Shown in pieces: positions 8,306 through 17,357 of a stretch of 64,000 bases of DNA. The position numbers and the translations under genes were made by a program. The stretch spans positions 62,001 through 126,000 of the forward strand of contig NZ_QDKQ01000033.1 in assembly GCF_003116815.1 (NCBI RefSeq), written 5' to 3'. The notes below the pieces were generated by a model that saw only the letters and a list, made by a program, of their open reading frames with translations, ran no database searches and was not told the DNA's origin. This stretch comes from Caulobacter endophyticus. GTDB lineage: Bacteria; Pseudomonadota; Alphaproteobacteria; Caulobacterales; Caulobacteraceae. Positions within the stretch are counted from its first letter, which is position 1; each line of letters opens with the position of its first letter.

Positions 8306-11287
8306 TTACCAGCTGCGCTCGATGCTGAGGAAGCCGCGGCGGCCCCGCAGCTCGTAGCCCCAGACTTCCGAATTGCCGACGCGATAGCTGCTCGAGATCG
8401 AGGGCGGGGCCTCGTCGAACAGGTTCTGCACGCCGAAGGTCATGGTGGTCTTGTCGTCGATCACCTTGCGGGCCGAGACGTTGTGATAGACCATGAACTC
8501 GGTGTGGTACTTCACGTGGACGTACTTGTAGTACGTCGAACCGACCACGTAGTCGTAGCTCGTGGAGGTGGCGTACTTGGCGCTGCCGACGGTGTCGCCC
8601 AGGATCTCGGCGTCCGAGGCCTTGCCGGTGATGGTCGACGACCAGGTATAGGTCCATGGGCCCTGGCGATAAGACAGGCTGGCCTTACCCGAGAAGTCGG
8701 GACCGTCGTAGATGTAGGTCGTGCCGTTATAGTCGTCCTCCTCGGTTTCACCGAAGAGGTTCGAGGTGTCCTGCAGCTGCCAGCTGAACTGGCTGTTGAA
8801 ATAGAGCTGCCCGCCGTTGTCGAAGTCGTGGCGGTAGTCGGTGGTCAGGTCGATCGCGCGGCTCTTCTGCGAGGCGACGTTGACGTAGTCGTTCTTGACC
8901 AGCGTCAGGAGATGCGTGGTCGGATCGCGCGTCACCAGCTGGCAGAAGGGGCTGGAGAGGCCCACGGACTCGTAGCAGCGCGAAGCGATCTTGGCGGCGC
9001 CGAACTGGGTGATCTCGTTGCTGATGTCGATATCGGCGTAGTCGACCGCGACCTTCAGGTTGATGAAGCCCGGGGTGAACACCACGCCGATGGTCTTCGA
9101 TTCCGAGGTTTCGGCCTTCAGGATGCCCTTGCCGCCGCCGGCCGTGACCAGGGTGGAGTAGCTGGCCTGGGTGGCCGACACGCCCTGGGCGGCGCAGTTG
9201 GCGACGATGGTCTGGCTGGCGCCGCTGCTGCCGTAGAGGATGCAGGGGTCGGCGACGCTGTAGCCGGTCTGGTCGGCGAGGTAGAGCTCGTACAGCGACG
9301 GGGCGCGGAACGAGGTGCCGTCGCTCATGCGCAGGCGCCAGGTCGGGGTGATCTGCCAGTTCAGGCCGATCTTGTAGGTGTCGCTGTCGCCGTAGCTGTC
9401 GACCTCGGTGTGGCGGCCCGAGACCTGCAGGTCCAGGCTCTTGACCAGGAACAGGTCCTTCAGCACCGGCACGTCGATCTCGGCGAAGGCCTCGGTCGTG
9501 GTGTCCGTGCCGAAGGTGTGGCCGGCGCGGGTCAGGTTCCAGTTGTTGTTGTTCAGCGACGCCGTGCCCGGGCTGTCGTCGAAGTCGTCATGGCGCCAGG
9601 TGAAGCCGAAGGCCGCCCCGACCTTGCCGGCCGGCAGGCTGAACAGCTCGCCCGAGAAGCTGGCCTCGACCAGCGACTGCTCGTAGGTGGTGTGGCCGAC
9701 GTCGACGCCGAACAGGAAGGCCTTTTCGGCGTCGGTGAACTGGCCGGCCATCACGCGCGAGCTGAACCACGGAATGCCGGTGGGCAGGGTCGAGCAGTCG
9801 CCGCCCGAGATCGTCACCAGCGACTGGTTGCAGTACGAGCCCGCCGAGGTGGTGGCGGCGATGGCGTCGCTGTTGATCGAGCTGACCGAATAGGTCCCGT
9901 CCGACTTGCCGTACTGGCCGTAGACGTCCCAGTCCCAGCCGCTCAGGAAGCCGAGCCTTGAGCCTTCCAGGAACTTGAAGTCGCCGCGCAGGCCGCCCAG
10001 GCCACGGTAGTATTCGACCTTCTGGATCGAGTCGTAGGCCACCGCGATGACCGGATAGGCCGTGCCGCCGGCCGCGCCGAAGATGTTGTTCGGGTTGGTG
10101 GTGGCGACAGTCGGGAACAGCTGGCGCGCGCCGTTCTGTTCGGAGTTGCGGCGGTTGTAGAGGAACTCGCCATAGGCCTCGACGCCGGCGCCCAGGTCAT
10201 AGCCGCCGGTGACGTAGAAGCTGGCGCGCTCCACCGGGCTGATGACCGTGGCCCGCTGCCAGACCGACGAGTCGTAGTTGGCGACGCGGTAGGTCTCGGG
10301 ATAGTTGGCGCGCGCCACGCGGGCCAGGTTGGCGAAGGCGGCGTTGCTGGCCACGAAGCCCGGAGCGGTGTTGCCCGTGTACGAATAGCTCGTGCCCGGC
10401 TGCATGTACTGGAAGTAGCCGCCGTAGCCGCTCGTATAGGCGACGTTGTTGATCTGGTTGAAGCACTTGTAGTCGCCGGTGGCCGGATCGGTCAGGTCGA
10501 CGCGGGCGCCGGTGGTGGTGCTGTAATAGTTGTCGGCCGAGCAGCTGGTGTAGTCGCGGTCGCCGCGGCGCAGGGCCATCTGTTTGTAGTAGCTGGCCGA
10601 GGCGCTGAGATAGCCGCGATCGAAGGTCCTGCCCCACGAGGCTTCGGCCGAATATTCCTGGCCGCCGCCGCCCTTGGCGAACGGGGCGTTGCCGTAGACC
10701 CGCACGCGGCCGCCGTCATAGTCGGTCTTGGTGATGTAGTTGACGACGCCGGCGACGGCGTCCGAGCCATAGATCGACGAGGCGCCGTCCTTGAGGATCT
10801 CGACGCGGTCGATCATCGCGTTGGGGATGGTGTTCAGGTCCACCGGGCCGACCGTGCCGCGCACGCCCGACGGCGTCAGGCGGCGGCCGTTCAGCAGCAC
10901 CAGGGTGCGGTTGGCGCCCAGACCGCGCAGCGAGATGGTGTTGACGCCCGGACCGCCGGTGACGTTGTAGCCCGTCATCTCGTCGGCGACCTGGAACGAG
11001 CCGCTGGCCAGCGACGAGCTCTGGATGATCTCGGTGGTGTTGACCAAGCCCTCCAGTTCACTCTGCTCGGAGGTGATCACCTGGATCGGCGAGGCGCTGT
11101 TGTAGGCGTTGCGCTTGATGCGCGAGCCGGTGACGACGACGGCCTCGACGTCGACGGCGTCGTCGGACGAGGCAGCCTTGTCGGACTTGGTCTGGCTTTG
11201 AGTCTGAGTTTGCGCCCAGGCGCCGACGGGCCCCAGCCCCAGGCCGGCGATCACCGACGAGGCCAGCAGCAACTTGCGGTCAAGCAT
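8306..11287 (-). CDS. TonB-dependent receptor
   Basis: A 993-residue outer-membrane receptor. The signal peptide is MLDRKLLLASSVIAGLGLG...AWA. A Gln/Ser/Thr-rich linker follows, then a TonB-box-like DVEAVVVTG and GSRIKR. The plug domain includes SPIQVIT, ISLRGLGANRTLVLLNGRRL and IDRVEILKDGASSIYGSDAVAGVVN. The rest is a long beta barrel ending in LSIERSW, an aromatic last residue as barrel assembly needs. The GLGxNRTLVLLNGRR plug is the type common in Caulobacter and sphingomonad receptors for carbohydrates and peptides rather than the siderophore type. I chose the ATG at 11287 because the signal peptide begins there. No transporter partner is adjacent. Confidence 0.93.
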   Translation of the reverse strand: MLDRKLLLASSVIAGLGLGPVGAWAQTQTQSQTKSDKAASSDDAVDVEAVVVTGSRIKRNAYNSASPIQVITSEQSELEGLVNTTEIIQSSSLASGSFQVADEMTGYNVTGGPGVNTISLRGLGANRTLVLLNGRRLTPSGVRGTVGPVDLNTIPNAMIDRVEILKDGASSIYGSDAVAGVVNYITKTDYDGGRVRVYGNAPFAKGGGGQEYSAEASWGRTFDRGYLSASASYYKQMALRRGDRDYTSCSADNYYSTTTGARVDLTDPATGDYKCFNQINNVAYTSGYGGYFQYMQPGTSYSYTGNTAPGFVASNAAFANLARVARANYPETYRVANYDSSVWQRATVISPVERASFYVTGGYDLGAGVEAYGEFLYNRRNSEQNGARQLFPTVATTNPNNIFGAAGGTAYPVIAVAYDSIQKVEYYRGLGGLRGDFKFLEGSRLGFLSGWDWDVYGQYGKSDGTYSVSSINSDAIAATTSAGSYCNQSLVTISGGDCSTLPTGIPWFSSRVMAGQFTDAEKAFLFGVDVGHTTYEQSLVEASFSGELFSLPAGKVGAAFGFTWRHDDFDDSPGTASLNNNNWNLTRAGHTFGTDTTTEAFAEIDVPVLKDLFLVKSLDLQVSGRHTEVDSYGDSDTYKIGLNWQITPTWRLRMSDGTSFRAPSLYELYLADQTGYSVADPCILYGSSGASQTIVANCAAQGVSATQASYSTLVTAGGGKGILKAETSESKTIGVVFTPGFINLKVAVDYADIDISNEITQFGAAKIASRCYESVGLSSPFCQLVTRDPTTHLLTLVKNDYVNVASQKSRAIDLTTDYRHDFDNGGQLYFNSQFSWQLQDTSNLFGETEEDDYNGTTYIYDGPDFSGKASLSYRQGPWTYTWSSTITGKASDAEILGDTVGSAKYATSTSYDYVVGSTYYKYVHVKYHTEFMVYHNVSARKVIDDKTTMTFGVQNLFDEAPPSISSSYRVGNSEVWGYELRGRRGFLSIERSW

Positions 11288-11694
11288 GTAGAATATGCCC
11301 CCATGAATAGGTTTGCGTGGAAACTTCGCCCCTCGCGAAGCTCCCGCCCTGACGGGGTCTTTAGGCCGGAGAAAACGGCCGCGAAGCGCGAACACGCCCC
11401 GTCAACCGGCTTTTCACCTAAATTCCCTGACAAAGCCGCCTTCGACAGCAATAGTTAGCCGCCGAAGATCATGGACAGGACATTAGTTCGTCACAGTTCG
11501 GCCGTTATCTCTCGACCCAAGCACATGTATTCTATTTAATAGTTTTATCAGTTCACTTTAGAAATACGCCGATATCGGCAGATATATTACTCGTCTCAGC
11601 GGTTGCTGATGACAACGCTTCGCGACGAGCGGCCGATTGGAGGCGCGGACGGACGCCCGGCTTTTGGGCGCCGCGTCCGCTCCCCGGAATCGGA
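11288..11694. other. Promoter-bearing intergenic region, AT-rich in its centre
   Basis: The stretch holds the leader of the TonB receptor and the 3' flank of the sugar-dehydrogenase-like gene, both on the minus strand. About 11460-11600 is much richer in A and T than the rest of the window. It contains a perfect palindrome GCCGATATCGGC (11568-11579) and a smaller dyad CTATTTAATAG (11532-11542). A GC-rich hairpin at 11645-11680 could end the upstream transcript but lacks a U run. No credible gene is present. Confidence 0.4.
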
Positions 11695-13005
11695 TCAGCG
11701 CCTGGCCACCCGCCAGATGATGTTGCCGACGTCGTCGGCCACCAGCAGGGCGCCGCGTTTGTCGAACTCCACGCCCACCGGACGACCCAGGGCCTCGCCC
11801 TCGCCATTGAGGAAGCCCGTCAGCACGTCGAGAGGCGGCCCGGAGGGCTTGCCGCCGGCGAACGGCACGAAGATCACCTTGTAGCCGCTGTGGGGCTTGC
11901 GGTTCCACGAGCCATGCTGGCCGATGAACGCTCCGCCCTTGAACGGCCCCGGCAGGCTCGAGGCCGCATCGAAGGTCAGGCCCAGCGAGGCGGTATGCGG
12001 GCCCAGGGCGTAGTCGGGCTTGATGGCCCTGGCTACGAGATCGGGCCGCGGCGGCTTGACCCGCTCGTCCACGTGCTGGCCGTAATAGCTGTAGGGCCAG
12101 CCGTAGAAGCCGCCGTCCTTCACCGAGGTCATGTAGTCGGGCACAAGGTCGCTGCCGATCTCGTCGCGCTCGTTGACCACGGTCCACAGGGCGCCGGAGG
12201 TCGGCTCCCAGCCCATGCCGTTGGGATTGCGCAGGCCGGTGGCGAACAGTCGCTTGGCGCCGGTGGCCACGTCGATCTCCCAGATGGCGGCCCTGCCCTC
12301 CTCCTCGGCCATGCCGTTCTCGGCGACGTTGCTGTTGGAGCCGACGGTCGCATAGAGGTGCTGGCCGTCAGGGCTGGCGATCAGCGCTTTGGTCCAGTGG
12401 TGGTTGCGCGGCCCGCCCGGCAGGTCGGTCACCCGCCGGCGCGGCGCGGTGATGGCGGTCTCGCCCTCCTTGTAGGGGAAGGCCAGCACCGCATCGGTGT
12501 CGGCCACGTAGAAGGTGTCGCCGACCAGGGCCATGCCGAACGGCGAGTTCAGGCCCGACAGGAAGGTCGAGCGCAGGTCGGCCACGCCGTCGCCATTGGT
12601 GTCGCGCAGCAGGGTGATGCGGTTGGCGCTCTTGGTCACCGCGCCCGCCCGCTTCATGACCATGCCCTGGATCTTGGCGCGGAGGCCCTTCTGGTCCTCG
12701 GGCTTGGGCGGGGCGTTGGTCTCGGCCACCAGCACGTCGCCGTTGGGCAGCACGTGGATCCAGCGCGGATGGTCCAGCTTGTCGGCGAAGGCCTGTACGG
12801 TCAGGCCCTCGGCCGGATTGGGCGCGCCGCCCGACGGCCAGCCCTTGGCCGGCGCGATGTGCAGCGTCGGCAGCAGCGTCTTCTTGGGCGCCGGCAGCTG
12901 CGGGTTCGCGCCCGTGCCGGCGGCGACGTCGAGGTTGGCTCGCTCGCCGCAGGCCGCCACGCTCAGCGCCGCCACGCCGGCGGCGGCGATCAGCAGACGC
13001 CGCAT
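11695..13005 (-). CDS. PQQ-dependent sugar (sorbosone) dehydrogenase-like lipoprotein
   Basis: A 436-residue protein with a lipoprotein signal ending in LSVAAC (lipid-modified Cys19). The body matches soluble glucose/sorbosone dehydrogenase-type six-bladed propellers: [81 protein letters not shown] and [17 protein letters not shown]. Members oxidise aldoses using PQQ, passing electrons to the respiratory chain; whether this one binds PQQ is inferred. Its ATG overlaps the stop of the upstream small membrane protein gene by one base, so they are cotranscribed and translationally coupled. Confidence 0.85.
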   Translation of the reverse strand: MRRLLIAAAGVAALSVAACGERANLDVAAGTGANPQLPAPKKTLLPTLHIAPAKGWPSGGAPNPAEGLTVQAFADKLDHPRWIHVLPNGDVLVAETNAPPKPEDQKGLRAKIQGMVMKRAGAVTKSANRITLLRDTNGDGVADLRSTFLSGLNSPFGMALVGDTFYVADTDAVLAFPYKEGETAITAPRRRVTDLPGGPRNHHWTKALIASPDGQHLYATVGSNSNVAENGMAEEEGRAAIWEIDVATGAKRLFATGLRNPNGMGWEPTSGALWTVVNERDEIGSDLVPDYMTSVKDGGFYGWPYSYYGQHVDERVKPPRPDLVARAIKPDYALGPHTASLGLTFDAASSLPGPFKGGAFIGQHGSWNRKPHSGYKVIFVPFAGGKPSGPPLDVLTGFLNGEGEALGRPVGVEFDKRGALLVADDVGNIIWRVARR

Positions 13006-13256
13006 CAGGCGCGTCGACGGAACAGGCCCAGCAGGGCCAGAAGCACCACCGCGCCGATGGTCGAGACCACCAGGCTGCCCACCCAGCCCGTCGCGCCCAG
13101 GCCCAGCATGCTGGCCAGGAAGGCGCCGATCAGCGAACCGACCAGGCCGACCACCAGATTGGTCAGCAGCCCGTGGTCGCGCTTCATGATCTTCTCGGCC
13201 AGCCAGCCGGCGAAGATGCCGATGATGATCGCACCGATGAAACCCACGCCGTTCAT
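13005..13256 (-). CDS. GlsB/YeaQ/YmgE family small membrane protein
   Basis: An 83-residue protein with three hydrophobic segments rich in glycine: [20 protein letters not shown], a middle span around [17 protein letters not shown] and a C-terminal span before RRRA. This is the transglycosylase-associated (YeaQ/YmgE) family, whose members are stress-induced inner-membrane proteins of unknown mechanism. It is the first gene of a two-gene operon with the sugar-dehydrogenase-like lipoprotein (one-base overlap). Confidence 0.88.
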   Translation of the reverse strand: MNGVGFIGAIIIGIFAGWLAEKIMKRDHGLLTNLVVGLVGSLIGAFLASMLGLGATGWVGSLVVSTIGAVVLLALLGLFRRRA

Positions 13257-13330
13257 GCCGTCGTCCTCCTGTAGCCCTTGGCGTCAGGGGAATGCGCGGG
13301 GGGCGGCGCAGGTTGCCTGGCGCTCAGGAA

Positions 13331-13375
13331 CCTCCCCCTGTGAGGGAGGCGATCGCGAAGCGATCGGTGGGGGCC
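13331..13375. repeat. Dispersed palindromic repeat, partial copy B
   Basis: CCTCCCCCTGTGAGGGAGG followed by the dyad CGATCGCGAAGCGATCG and GGTGGGGG. It resembles one half of the repeat family described at 8091, 30295, 31785 and 51391. It lies between divergent genes. Confidence 0.5.
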
Positions 13376-13415
13376 GGCGCGGCGGAAGGTCTTGGCTCCA
13401 ACGCCGGCCCACGCC

Positions 13416-14600
13416 ATGGTCCCCGCCCGTATCCGCGAGCAAGCCATGGTCCACCCCGTCTTCGCCGACCTGCCCGTCACCGTGTTCGAGGAGATGAGCG
13501 GCCTCGCCCGCGAGCTGGGGGCGATCAACCTGGGCCAAGGGTTTCCCGACGACCAGGGGCCGATCGCGCTGCGGCGCAAGGCCGGCGAGGCGCTGATCGA
13601 AGGTTCCAACCAGTATCCGCCGATGCGCGGCCTGCCGCAGCTGCGCCGCGCGGTGGCCGGCCACTATGGCCGCGACCAGGGGCTGGACCTCGACCCCGAC
13701 AATGAGATCATCGTCACCTCGGGGGCCACCGAGGCCCTGGCGGCGGCGTTCCTTTCCCTGATCTCGCCCGGCGACGAGGTGGTGCTGTTCCAGCCGCTCT
13801 ACGACGCCTATCTGCCGATGGTGCGGCGGGCCGGCGGGATCCCGCGCCTGGTGCGCCTGTCGCCGCCGCACTGGCGGTTCGACCAGGCGATGCTGGAGGC
13901 GGCGTTCAGCGACAGGACCAGGCTCGTGGTGCTCAACAGCCCGCTGAACCCGGCCGGCGTCGTGATGGCCGACGAGGACCTGGCCCTGCTGGCGCAGTTC
14001 TGCGTGCGCCACGACGCGATCGCGGTGTGCGACGAGGTCTGGGAGGCCGTGGTGTTCGACGGCCGCGCCCACCGGCCGCTGATGTCTTTCCCCGGCATGC
14101 GCGAGCGGACGGTGAAGATCGGTTCGGCCGGCAAGATGTTCGGCATGACCGGCTGGAAGGTCGGCTTCCTGTGCGCGGCCCCGCCCCTGGCCCGTGCATT
14201 GGCCGGCGCCCACCAGTTCCTGACCTTCACCACCCCGCCCAACCTGCAGGCGGCCGTCGCCTTCGGCCTGGACGAGCCCGGCGACTGGTTCGAAGCCATG
14301 CCCGCGGGCCTGCAGCGCTCGCGCGACCGGCTGGCGGCCGGCCTGCGGCAGGCGGGCTTTGCAGTGCTCGACAGCGCCGGCACCTACTTCCTCAACATCG
14401 ACCTGCCGGCGTCGGGCGTCGAAGAGGCCGACCGCGCCTTCGCCCTGCGGGCCGTGCGCGAGCACGGGGTGGCGGCGATCCCTGTCTCGGCCTTCTACGC
14501 GCAGGATCCGGTGACGAGCGTGCTGCGGCTGTGCTTCGCCAAGACCGACGCGGTGCTGGACGCGGCGGTGGAGCGGCTGGCCAGGGCCCGCGCCGGCTAG
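13416..14600 (+). CDS. Class I/II pyridoxal-phosphate aminotransferase (YbdL/kynurenine-aminotransferase-like)
   Basis: A 394-residue fold-type I aminotransferase. Signature pieces are INLGQGFPDDQGP near the N-terminus, NQYPPMRGLPQLRRAV, VTSGATEALAAAFL, LNSPLNPAGVV (PLP-contacting Asn), CDEVWEAVVFDG (PLP-binding Asp) and the Schiff-base lysine in GSAGKMFGMTGWKVGF. The INLGQGFPD start and GKMFGMTGWKVG block are typical of methionine/kynurenine aminotransferases of the YbdL/CCBL group. It transfers an amino group from an amino acid to a 2-oxo acid; the exact donor is not determined. ATG 13416 is preferred; TTG at 13392 and ATG at 13446 are possible. Confidence 0.88.
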   Translation: MVPARIREQAMVHPVFADLPVTVFEEMSGLARELGAINLGQGFPDDQGPIALRRKAGEALIEGSNQYPPMRGLPQLRRAVAGHYGRDQGLDLDPDNEIIVTSGATEALAAAFLSLISPGDEVVLFQPLYDAYLPMVRRAGGIPRLVRLSPPHWRFDQAMLEAAFSDRTRLVVLNSPLNPAGVVMADEDLALLAQFCVRHDAIAVCDEVWEAVVFDGRAHRPLMSFPGMRERTVKIGSAGKMFGMTGWKVGFLCAAPPLARALAGAHQFLTFTTPPNLQAAVAFGLDEPGDWFEAMPAGLQRSRDRLAAGLRQAGFAVLDSAGTYFLNIDLPASGVEEADRAFALRAVREHGVAAIPVSAFYAQDPVTSVLRLCFAKTDAVLDAAVERLARARAG

Positions 14601-14610
14601 AGACCTTGCT

Positions 14611-15213
14611 CTAGCGCGGCGCCCAGCCGGCGGCGATCAGGGCCACCTGCTTGTCCATGGCCGCCGACATCTCCTCGGCGGAGGCGCCGCGAGCGGCGGC
14701 CATCCGGTAGTTGGAGGCATAGCAGGCCTTCAGCACTTCCACGGTCAAGGCCAGGTCGAGGTCGCCACGCACGTCGCCGCGCGCCACGCCCTCCTGCAGC
14801 ACCTGCTCGAGCATGTCCGACAGCCGCTCGTTACGGCCGTACGGCTTTACGCCCGGGTCGTTGCTGGGACTGTAGGAGGCCGCGATGTGGGCCAGGAACA
14901 GGCGCACCCGCCGGGTCTCGAACTCGTAGTGGATAGCGAAGATCGAGCACAGCCGGTCGCCCGTGGAGCCGCGCAGGAACGGCAGCACCCGGTCGAATTC
15001 GGCATAGAGATCGCCCAGGCGCCGTTCCATCACGTGGCTGAGCACCTCGGCCTTTGAAGCGAAGGTCGTGAAGACGCTGCCCACCGACACGCCCGCCCGT
15101 TCGGCGATGGCGCGGATCGTGGTCTCTTCGTAACCGGTCTCGTTGAACAGGTCTCGCGCGGCAACGAGCACGCGCTCGCGCGTCGCCTGTTTCTGTTCGT
15201 CGCGTACGCCCAC
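14611..15213 (-). CDS. TetR-family transcriptional regulator
   Basis: A 200-residue protein with an N-terminal TetR helix-turn-helix (TRERVLVAARDLFNETGYEE, then TIRAIAERAGVSVGSVFTTF) and an all-helical C-terminal ligand domain. I chose GTG at 15213 because GGAGG stands nine bases upstream and the family begins about ten residues before the HTH. An upstream ATG at 15285 also has a Shine-Dalgarno-like AGGA and would add 24 unconserved residues. It converges with the aminotransferase gene. The domain closely resembles the next TetR gene, with which it forms a tandem pair, although sequence identity is modest. Confidence 0.88.
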   Translation of the reverse strand: MGVRDEQKQATRERVLVAARDLFNETGYEETTIRAIAERAGVSVGSVFTTFASKAEVLSHVMERRLGDLYAEFDRVLPFLRGSTGDRLCSIFAIHYEFETRRVRLFLAHIAASYSPSNDPGVKPYGRNERLSDMLEQVLQEGVARGDVRGDLDLALTVEVLKACYASNYRMAAARGASAEEMSAAMDKQVALIAAGWAPR

Positions 15214-15351
15214 GCAGTTCCCCCTCCGGACACGCAGCGCTGATTTCAACACATCGAAACGCACGCCCGACCCCAACGGGCGCATGTCTCGTTCCTATTG
15301 TCGTTGACCTGGACGACCGGGGGACGTCTCCGCCCCCCGGCGGAACCGTCC

Positions 15352-15999
15352 TTAGGCGCGGACGCCGGCGAGGATCAGCTTCAGCTGTTCACGCAGGTGA
15401 GCCACCAGGTTTTCGACCGTCCAGCCGTCGTAGACGGCGCGGCGGTAGTTGGCGACATACACGTCCCAAGCGATCTCGGCCACGAGTTTCGCGTCCACGT
15501 CGGCCTTCAGCTCGCCGGCCTGCACGCCACGCTCCAGAGCGTCGGTGATCAGGGCGAACAGGTGCTTGATATCCGTGCGGGCGCGCTTTTCGGCGGCGTC
15601 CGAACGGGTCCAGCTGACGGCGATGCTGGCCTGCAGCAGCGGCAGTTGCTCCAGGTGGAAGCTGTAGGCCACGCCGAACAGGCCCAGCAGGGCGTCGGCG
15701 ACGGTTTCGCCTTCGCGGGCGGCCTGCTTCATCTGGGCGTAGATGACTTCGTAGTCGGCGGTCAGGATCTCGTCGAACAGCTCCGACTTGTCCGAGAACG
15801 ACGCGAACACGGCGCCGGTCGACATGCCGGCGGCCTGGGCGATGTCACGGATCGTGGCGCCCTCGTAGCCGCGCTCGCTGAACAGGCGGCGGGCGGCCGA
15901 CAGCACGCGTTCGCGGGTGCGCTGCTTGGCCAGCGCCCGGCGGGTCAGCTTCACCGGGGTTTCAGAACCGGACTCGATGTTGACGGAAACAAAGCTCAT
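15352..15999 (-). CDS. TetR-family transcriptional regulator
   Basis: A 215-residue regulator: HTH TRERVLSAARRLFSERGYEG and TIRDIAQAAGMSTGAVFASF at about residues 28-70, then a helical effector domain with conserved aromatic and acidic patches (AYSFHLEQLPLLQASIAVSW). The ATG overlaps the stop codon of the preceding 72-residue protein gene by four bases (ATGA), showing operon structure and translational coupling. Palindromes in the promoter (16325-16340 and 16362-16380) suggest autoregulation. The regulon is unknown. Confidence 0.9.
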   Translation of the reverse strand: MSFVSVNIESGSETPVKLTRRALAKQRTRERVLSAARRLFSERGYEGATIRDIAQAAGMSTGAVFASFSDKSELFDEILTADYEVIYAQMKQAAREGETVADALLGLFGVAYSFHLEQLPLLQASIAVSWTRSDAAEKRARTDIKHLFALITDALERGVQAGELKADVDAKLVAEIAWDVYVANYRRAVYDGWTVENLVAHLREQLKLILAGVRA

Positions 16000-16214
16000 G
16001 CGGCGGCCTCCAGGCGGGCGAGCGCGGCTTCGGCGCGCTTTTCAAATTCGATGCAGTACTCGTCGACGACATTTTGCAGGACGTCGGCGTAGCGGCGGGC
16101 GAGATCGCGCCCATCCTGGGCGGCGTCTCGAAGGTCGGTGATCAGTTGGCGGACTTCCGCGAGCGCTTCGTCTCTCTCGGAAGGGATCGCGGCGAGCCGG
16201 GCGCTCTGCGACAT
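15996..16214 (-). CDS. Small hypothetical helical protein encoded ahead of a TetR regulator
   Basis: A 72-residue, highly charged alpha-helical protein (SERDEALAEVRQLITDLRDA and EFEKRAEAALARLEAAA are the clearest heptad-like stretches). I do not recognise a family. I chose ATG at 16214, which has a good GGAGAGAG ribosome binding site; an in-frame ATG at 16289 would add 25 residues but has no such site. Its stop overlaps the TetR start (ATGA). The context suggests an accessory or co-regulator of the TetR protein, which is inference only. Confidence 0.65.
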   Translation of the reverse strand: MSQSARLAAIPSERDEALAEVRQLITDLRDAAQDGRDLARRYADVLQNVVDEYCIEFEKRAEAALARLEAAA

Positions 16215-16324
16215 GACTTCTCTCTCCAGGCCGGCCGCGGGGAACAAACTGCGCTGAACGATCCGCGGCTTGGCGTCGATCATGTTCAACGAACGCGCAC
16301 TGTGAATTCAGGTGGGGCCGTCTA

Positions 16325-16340
16325 CCCTTGTAAACAAGGG
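16325..16340. promoter_or_regulatory. Candidate TetR-type operator
   Basis: CCCTTGT and ACAAGGG are perfect seven-base arms separated by AA. The site lies about 110 bases before the 72-residue protein start (36 before the longer alternative), in the promoter region of the small-protein/TetR operon. Size and symmetry fit a TetR operator. Confidence 0.5.
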
Positions 16341-16361
16341 ATTTCAACCCACAAATCGTAT

Positions 16362-16380
16362 CAAAGTCTGTCAAACTTTG
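16362..16380. promoter_or_regulatory. Second inverted repeat in the TetR operon promoter
   Basis: CAAAGT and ACTTTG flank a seven-base spacer. On the minus strand a TTGACA box overlaps the spacer, so a protein bound here would compete with RNA polymerase. Confidence 0.4.
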
Positions 16381-16524
16381 CTGGAAATCGTTCTATGGTA
16401 GCGCTGCTCATTCGTCGATGCGTCAAATGCGCTCAACGAACATACTCGCCGAACATGTTTTGCGATCTTGAGGCGAGCGGGGCGGCGCTGGCGTTCATGA
16501 AGCGAGCAGCCTAGGTTGAGCGCC

Positions 16525-16722
16525 ATGGCCAACCTGTTCCAAATCGCCATCCCCATCGCCCTGTTCGCCGTGCTGGCGACGCTGTGCGTCGGGATCTACG
16601 CCCTCTTCCGCGGCGGCGACTTCGGCCGCTCCTATTCCAACCGGCTGATGCGCCTGCGCGTGGTGCTGCAGTTCGTCGCCGTACTGGTCTTGGTGGCCGC
16701 CTTCTGGTGGAGCCACCGGTAA
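16525..16722 (+). CDS. Twin-transmembrane (HIG1-like) small membrane protein
   Basis: A 65-residue protein with two membrane spans (FQIAIPIALFAVLATLCVGI and the C-terminal VVLQFVAVLVLVAAFWW) connected by a positive loop, GGDFGRSYSNRLMRLRV. This is the HIG1-type hairpin found beside cob(I)alamin adenosyltransferase in many Caulobacterales. HIG1 proteins are linked to respiratory-chain complexes; the role here is inferred. The ATG at 16525 is used rather than an earlier TTG (16516). The adenosyltransferase follows after 46 bases, probably in the same transcript. Confidence 0.8.
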   Translation: MANLFQIAIPIALFAVLATLCVGIYALFRGGDFGRSYSNRLMRLRVVLQFVAVLVLVAAFWWSHR

Positions 16723-16768
16723 AGCTCTAGCCGGCTGATTTTGCAGCTTTGTTTCAGGAGATAACGGC

Positions 16769-17347
16769 GTGGTCGTGCTCAACCGCATCTATACGCGCAC
16801 CGGCGACAAGGGCTCGACCCGGCTGTCGACGGGCGAGCCGGTCAGCAAGGCCTCCCTGCGCGTCGAGGCCTATGGCGGCGTCGACGAGACCAACGCCTTC
16901 ATCGGCGTGGCCCGCCAGCACGCCAGCGGCGACCCCGAGCTCGACGCCATGCTCGAGCGGATCCAGAACGACCTCTTCGACCTGGGCGCCGACCTGGCTA
17001 CGCCCGAGCAGAACGAAAAGCCCGAGTGGGAGCCGCTGCGCGTGGTCGAGGCCCAGGTCGCGCGGCTGGAGGCGGAGATCGACCTGGTCAACGAACGCCT
17101 CTCGCCCCTGACCTCGTTCGTGCTGCCGGCCGGCTCGCCGCTGTCGGCGGCGCTGCATGTGGCCCGCACCGTCTGCCGCCGGGCCGAGCGCACCTGCGTG
17201 GCGCTGGCCGCAACGGATGGCGAGATCGTCGGCCAGCCGGCGCTTAAATATCTCAATCGCCTGTCGGACCTCTTGTTCGTGGCCGCCCGACGCGCCAATT
17301 CCGACGGCGCGAGCGACGTGCTGTGGAAGCCCGGCGCGACGCGATAG
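16769..17347 (+). CDS. Cob(I)yrinic acid a,c-diamide adenosyltransferase (PduO type)
   Basis: A 192-residue protein with the PduO-type signature IYTRTGDKGSTRL (ATP-binding N-terminus), VEAYGGVDETNAFIG, the helix with RRAERTCVAL and the C-terminal YLNRLSDLLFVAARRAN. It transfers the 5'-deoxyadenosyl group of ATP to cob(I)alamin, making coenzyme B12. That cofactor is required by ethylmalonyl-CoA mutase encoded at 28214-30202. Translation starts at GTG 16769 after a CAGGAG ribosome binding site. The glutamine amidotransferase gene follows 10 bases downstream. Confidence 0.93.
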   Translation: MVVLNRIYTRTGDKGSTRLSTGEPVSKASLRVEAYGGVDETNAFIGVARQHASGDPELDAMLERIQNDLFDLGADLATPEQNEKPEWEPLRVVEAQVARLEAEIDLVNERLSPLTSFVLPAGSPLSAALHVARTVCRRAERTCVALAATDGEIVGQPALKYLNRLSDLLFVAARRANSDGASDVLWKPGATR

Positions 17348-17357
17348 GACCTCTTCG

